Assembly: GCA_022316685.1 (NCBI GenBank)
Contig: JAKJHU010000031.1
Location: forward strand, 124,001-188,000
DNA from: Progne subis subis
Lineage: Eukaryota; Chordata; Aves; Passeriformes; Hirundinidae
Length of the DNA: 64,000 bases
Direction of reading: 5' to 3'
Position 1 is the first letter of the stretch. Each line of letters begins with the position of its first letter. The position numbers and the translations under genes are program-made. Shown piece after piece: positions 61,401-64,000 of the stretch. The notes under the pieces are model-generated. The model was not told the origin of the DNA and made no database searches. It saw nothing but the letters and a program-made list of their open reading frames with translations.

Positions 61401-63025
61401 ACCCTGCCACCTCCTGAGAACAGAGTTTGATTGTGATTCCAGCAAATGGAAGAGGACTGAACCAGGAAAGAGCAAAAGGTACCAGGTCAGCTCTCTCTTA
61501 TGAGATCTTTGCAGCTCTCCTTCTTTGTCTCATGACCCAGGTGCTCTTCTGCTGTTTTTTCTTCCCCAGGGCTCTGGGGGAAGATGAGCAGCCTGGAGGA
61601 CTGTCTGGCTGGGAGGCAGGAGAGGGGAAAATTGAATTGTTATCCAGCAAAGCTCAGCCTATGGAGCTGGCAAAGCATCATCCTGTGTGTTGGGACCTGT
61701 TCCCTAACCATTGCTTCCTGCAGGAGCAGGATCGTGAGATCCAGAACGAGCACTTAGAGCCACGATACCCCATTGCACGTGGTTGTGTGCCAGGGGCAAG
61801 GAGCTGCAATCAAGGATGACTTGTAGAGATCATGGTCTGGATGCTCAGGGCACTCCTGAGCACTGCTCTGGGGCTGTGCTGGGGGGCACCTGAGAGAACA
61901 CGCTGAGAGTATTCCTGAGGCTGCTTGCTTGCTCCTGTAGGTCTCCAGGGTATCTCTGCTGATGTGTTTATCTCCTATCACGTGCAATATCTGCAGGACA
62001 AGGACTGTCACTAGCTCTGACTTTGTTCTGCACCCACTATGGGAGGTTTCTCATGGCTGGCAAGAGCTCTGAGCAACTCTGATAGCATGAATGCATAGTT
62101 TGCCTGCCAGGCAAATATTGCAAAGCTTCCAAACACTTGACTTCCCCCTATTTTCTACAGGCTCTGGAACCCTTAAGGAATGGATCAGACCTTCAGCATA
62201 ATAGAAAAGGGGTCTGCATGTGTCCCCTGGCTACAGCATTGTGTGTGGCCTCACCGTAAGATCTCTGTCAGCTTTTTAATGGCTTTTCCTCTAGCAGTGA
62301 GCTGGATGCAGCACTGCAGCTGCTCTGTGGGACAGGAGGAAGCCTGGTGAAAGCCCATGGCCAGGCAAGCTTTTGCAATGGGAACATTCTTACTGGGCAA
62401 ATTTTGATGTGGACTGAGTGACAAGACAGTGGATGGACAGACTAGTCAGGTAATTATACTGGAATGGTGTTTGGGCATCTGTAGAGAGCATTTCCAGGAA
62501 TGGGTGCTCGTGGGGCACTTGCTACTAGGAAAAAGGGAGCACAGCACTGAAGGAAGCCTCCTGGAACAGCACATCCAGTTGCCTGACCTCAGAGTTCAAC
62601 ACGGATATGAATTTGCTCTTAGAAGGCCACATACAGGGCAGCCAATTATGTTGCATGTAAGTGACACCGCTCCACTCCAGGTACGTCCCTTAGCACAAAG
62701 CAGAGGGTGTCACAGGGACAGAGCAGGAAGGAATGGAAGAACAGACCCTCTGCGGGCATCAGCCATGTTCTCATTGTGAATCCTCCAGCTACATATCCTC
62801 CAGGAAATTAGGCAGAAACCACACATGAGCACCAAAGCATGATTTCATGAGCGCTTGAGCAGCCCCTGGGCAGGTACAGCACTGGATGAATGGGATAGGT
62901 AAGAGGGTGGCCATGATTTTGTAGCAGCATTAAAGAGAATTATAGTCTGCAGCAAACCAGTCATTTTGGTCATTCAGAAAGGGTAATTACACTTGGAGAT
63001 CTCTGGGAGGTAATTTTCTTGTTGG
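61401..63025. other. Unique sequence, nothing recognised
   Basis: Frames of 130 codons (61427-61819) and 116 codons (62429-62779) have no domain and no convincing splice context. Confidence 0.42.
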
Positions 63026-63029
63026 CTGG

Positions 63030-63250
63030 TAATCAGCCTGTGTGTTCCTTTCTTCTTATTTTAATTAAAAATATTGGTTTGCCATGTTCACCAGGCACCT
63101 AGCTCGCTCTGCCTGAGCACAAATGCTTTAATAGCATTTTATAATTGACTGAATTGTCTATTAGTAAAAAAGCCTTGTAATTTAGTGAACATCATTGAAG
63201 TGTTTACTGTTATACCTGACACAAAGCTAAGGACTCCCATCTTAAGAACT
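63030..63250. promoter_or_regulatory. AT-rich block, regulatory or 3'-UTR candidate
   Basis: The sequence holds 'ttttaattaaaaatattgg', gctttaatagcattttataattg and ttgtaatttagtgaac cores. On the minus strand ATTAAA words (complements of 63127-63132 and 63060-63065) could be poly(A) signals for the gene suggested at the right edge, which would make this its 3' UTR. Enhancer and UTR readings cannot be separated here. Confidence 0.22.
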
Positions 63251-63689
63251 TAGAAACAAGAGGGGTGTTAAAGACAAATTAAGGCGATTTTACATGAGAA
63301 TAGCAGCGCTTGGAAAAGTGGAGCTGATGGATGGGCCAGGGTGAGGCATTGGCATTCTGCAGTAGTCCACAGCAACTCTGCTCTCTCAAACTCTTTCAGT
63401 CTGATAAGTGAAAGTAGGTTTGAAAGTCTATGTATTGATTTTACTTAAGAGAAACCTACAACTTTTATAAATCGCTTTCTCCTATGAATTTCCTCTTGCA
63501 ACCTTTGTCTTTGGCAGCTCCCTGGGCAACTGGAGCAACGTTCAGGAAGGCAGAGATGCTGTTTGGCTGCCCTGATCTCTCTCTCAGCCGGGAACAAGGA
63601 CACGGTTGGTCTGACACTTTGCTAACTCTGAATGTCAGAATGCTGGAAAATCCCATGGCAGGATTCCTGTGAAGGGTGTCCAGGAAGGG

Positions 63690-63791
63690 TCAGTGCATGT
63701 CTCCATTCAGGAATTCTAGCATTAAGGTGAAGAGATTGTTCATTACATCCTTAAGGATTTCCACTAAGGCCTCCTGAGCCAGTTTCTGGTC
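63690..63791 (-). CDS. Candidate last coding exon, unrecognised protein
   Basis: On the minus strand, a pyrimidine-rich acceptor (ctctgtcttccag, ending at 63792) is followed by 33 codons starting DQKLAQEALVEIL and ending LNGDMH, then a TGA stop at 63690-63692. The peptide is helix-like and amphipathic, with regular Leu/Ile/Val spacing and acidic and basic residues, unlike the Ser/Pro/Cys-rich chance frames elsewhere in the window. It joins in phase to the open segment at the edge if the donor is the GT at 63909-63910 (a 119-bp intron). That donor (ctt|gtagcc) is weak. I do not recognise the family; helical or coiled-coil protein is as far as I can go. Confidence 0.28.
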   Translation of the reverse strand, partial: DQKLAQEALVEILKDVMNNLFTLMLEFLNGDMH

Positions 63792-63856
63792 CTGGAAGAC
63801 AGAGTTACAGGATGACACAATTACATCACAGAATGATTTGTTCCTTCCCTCATTTC

Positions 63857-64000
63857 TTATCTTCTTCCTGCCTGCTGGTTGATAAACTTGATTGATTGAA
63901 AGCTGGCTACAAGGAACTTATTAATGTGCCCAGACATGACTTCTACTTTGTTCCTCTGTCTCAGGATCTCCACAATTTCTTTCTTTGCCTTGTTGCTGGT
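63857..64000 (-). CDS. Candidate coding exon running off the edge
   Basis: On the minus strand, the frame entering at base 64000 is open for 47 codons and stops at 63857-63859. Its first part reads TSNKAKKEIVEILRQRNKVE and continues with GHINKFLVASFQSIKF, a charged amphipathic helix-like pattern. The words AKKEIVEIL here and AQEALVEIL in the next candidate exon resemble each other, as in helical repeats. If spliced at 63910 the coding part would end at codon 30, otherwise this could itself be the C-terminus. The 5' part lies outside the window. The family is not recognised, and a decayed pseudogene is possible. Confidence 0.28.
   Translation of the reverse strand, partial: TSNKAKKEIVEILRQRNKVEVMSGHINKFLVASFQSIKFINQQAGRR

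Noticed and set aside
1..64000. CRISPR arrays, operons, prophage or bacterial defence systems
   Set aside because: No spaced direct-repeat array, no ribosome-binding-site-linked gene series; the sequence is vertebrate non-coding DNA.

Overview
This window looks like non-coding vertebrate DNA, most likely from a bird and perhaps a passerine. Four things point that way. There is a clear CR1 LINE 3' end at 10.84-11.08 kb. A 392-bp solo LTR sits at 33.18-33.57 kb with a perfect 6-bp target-site duplication, as ERVK-type elements leave. Several degraded fragments resemble ancient amniote SINEs (MIR/CORE type). There is no bacterial-style gene packing, and open frames occur on all strands at lengths expected from moderately GC-rich DNA. 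The species call is inference.

No complete protein-coding gene could be supported. Long open frames (up to 235 codons) have no recognisable domains, overlap other frames and lack exon structure, so I treat them as chance. The best coding candidate is at the far right edge on the minus strand. An open segment runs in from beyond base 64000. It is followed 119 bp later by a good splice acceptor and a 33-codon in-phase segment ending in a stop at 63690-63692. It may be the last two exons of a gene lying mostly to the right of the window. I do not recognise the protein.

Layout: 0-10.8 kb is unique sequence with two old repeat remnants and a possible 61-bp exon at 9.25 kb. CR1 lies at 10.84-11.08 kb. 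From 11-32 kb there is unique sequence with several AT-rich, TAAT-rich blocks that may be conserved enhancers, a GGAT/GGATAT tandem array at 21.45-21.74 kb, a poly(T) tract at 22.98 kb and SINE remnants at 22.3, 27.9 and perhaps 30.6 kb. From 32.7-33.8 kb there is a TA/CA microsatellite, the solo LTR and a short CCAT-rich patch. From 34-48 kb there is a GC-richer block at 36.6-37.4 kb, a SINE remnant at 35.5 kb, a run of enhancer-like blocks (37.5-44.2 kb) and a poly(A) tract at 47.9 kb. From 48-64 kb there is a CpG-retaining block at 51.4 kb, three precise inverted repeats (52.28, 53.50, 58.92 kb), AT-rich blocks and the edge exon candidates.

The overall picture is an intergenic or long-intronic interval with scattered candidate cis-regulatory elements. 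I found no convincing new multi-gene system. Conservation, expression and repeat-family names cannot be established from one sequence; calls resting on those are scored low.
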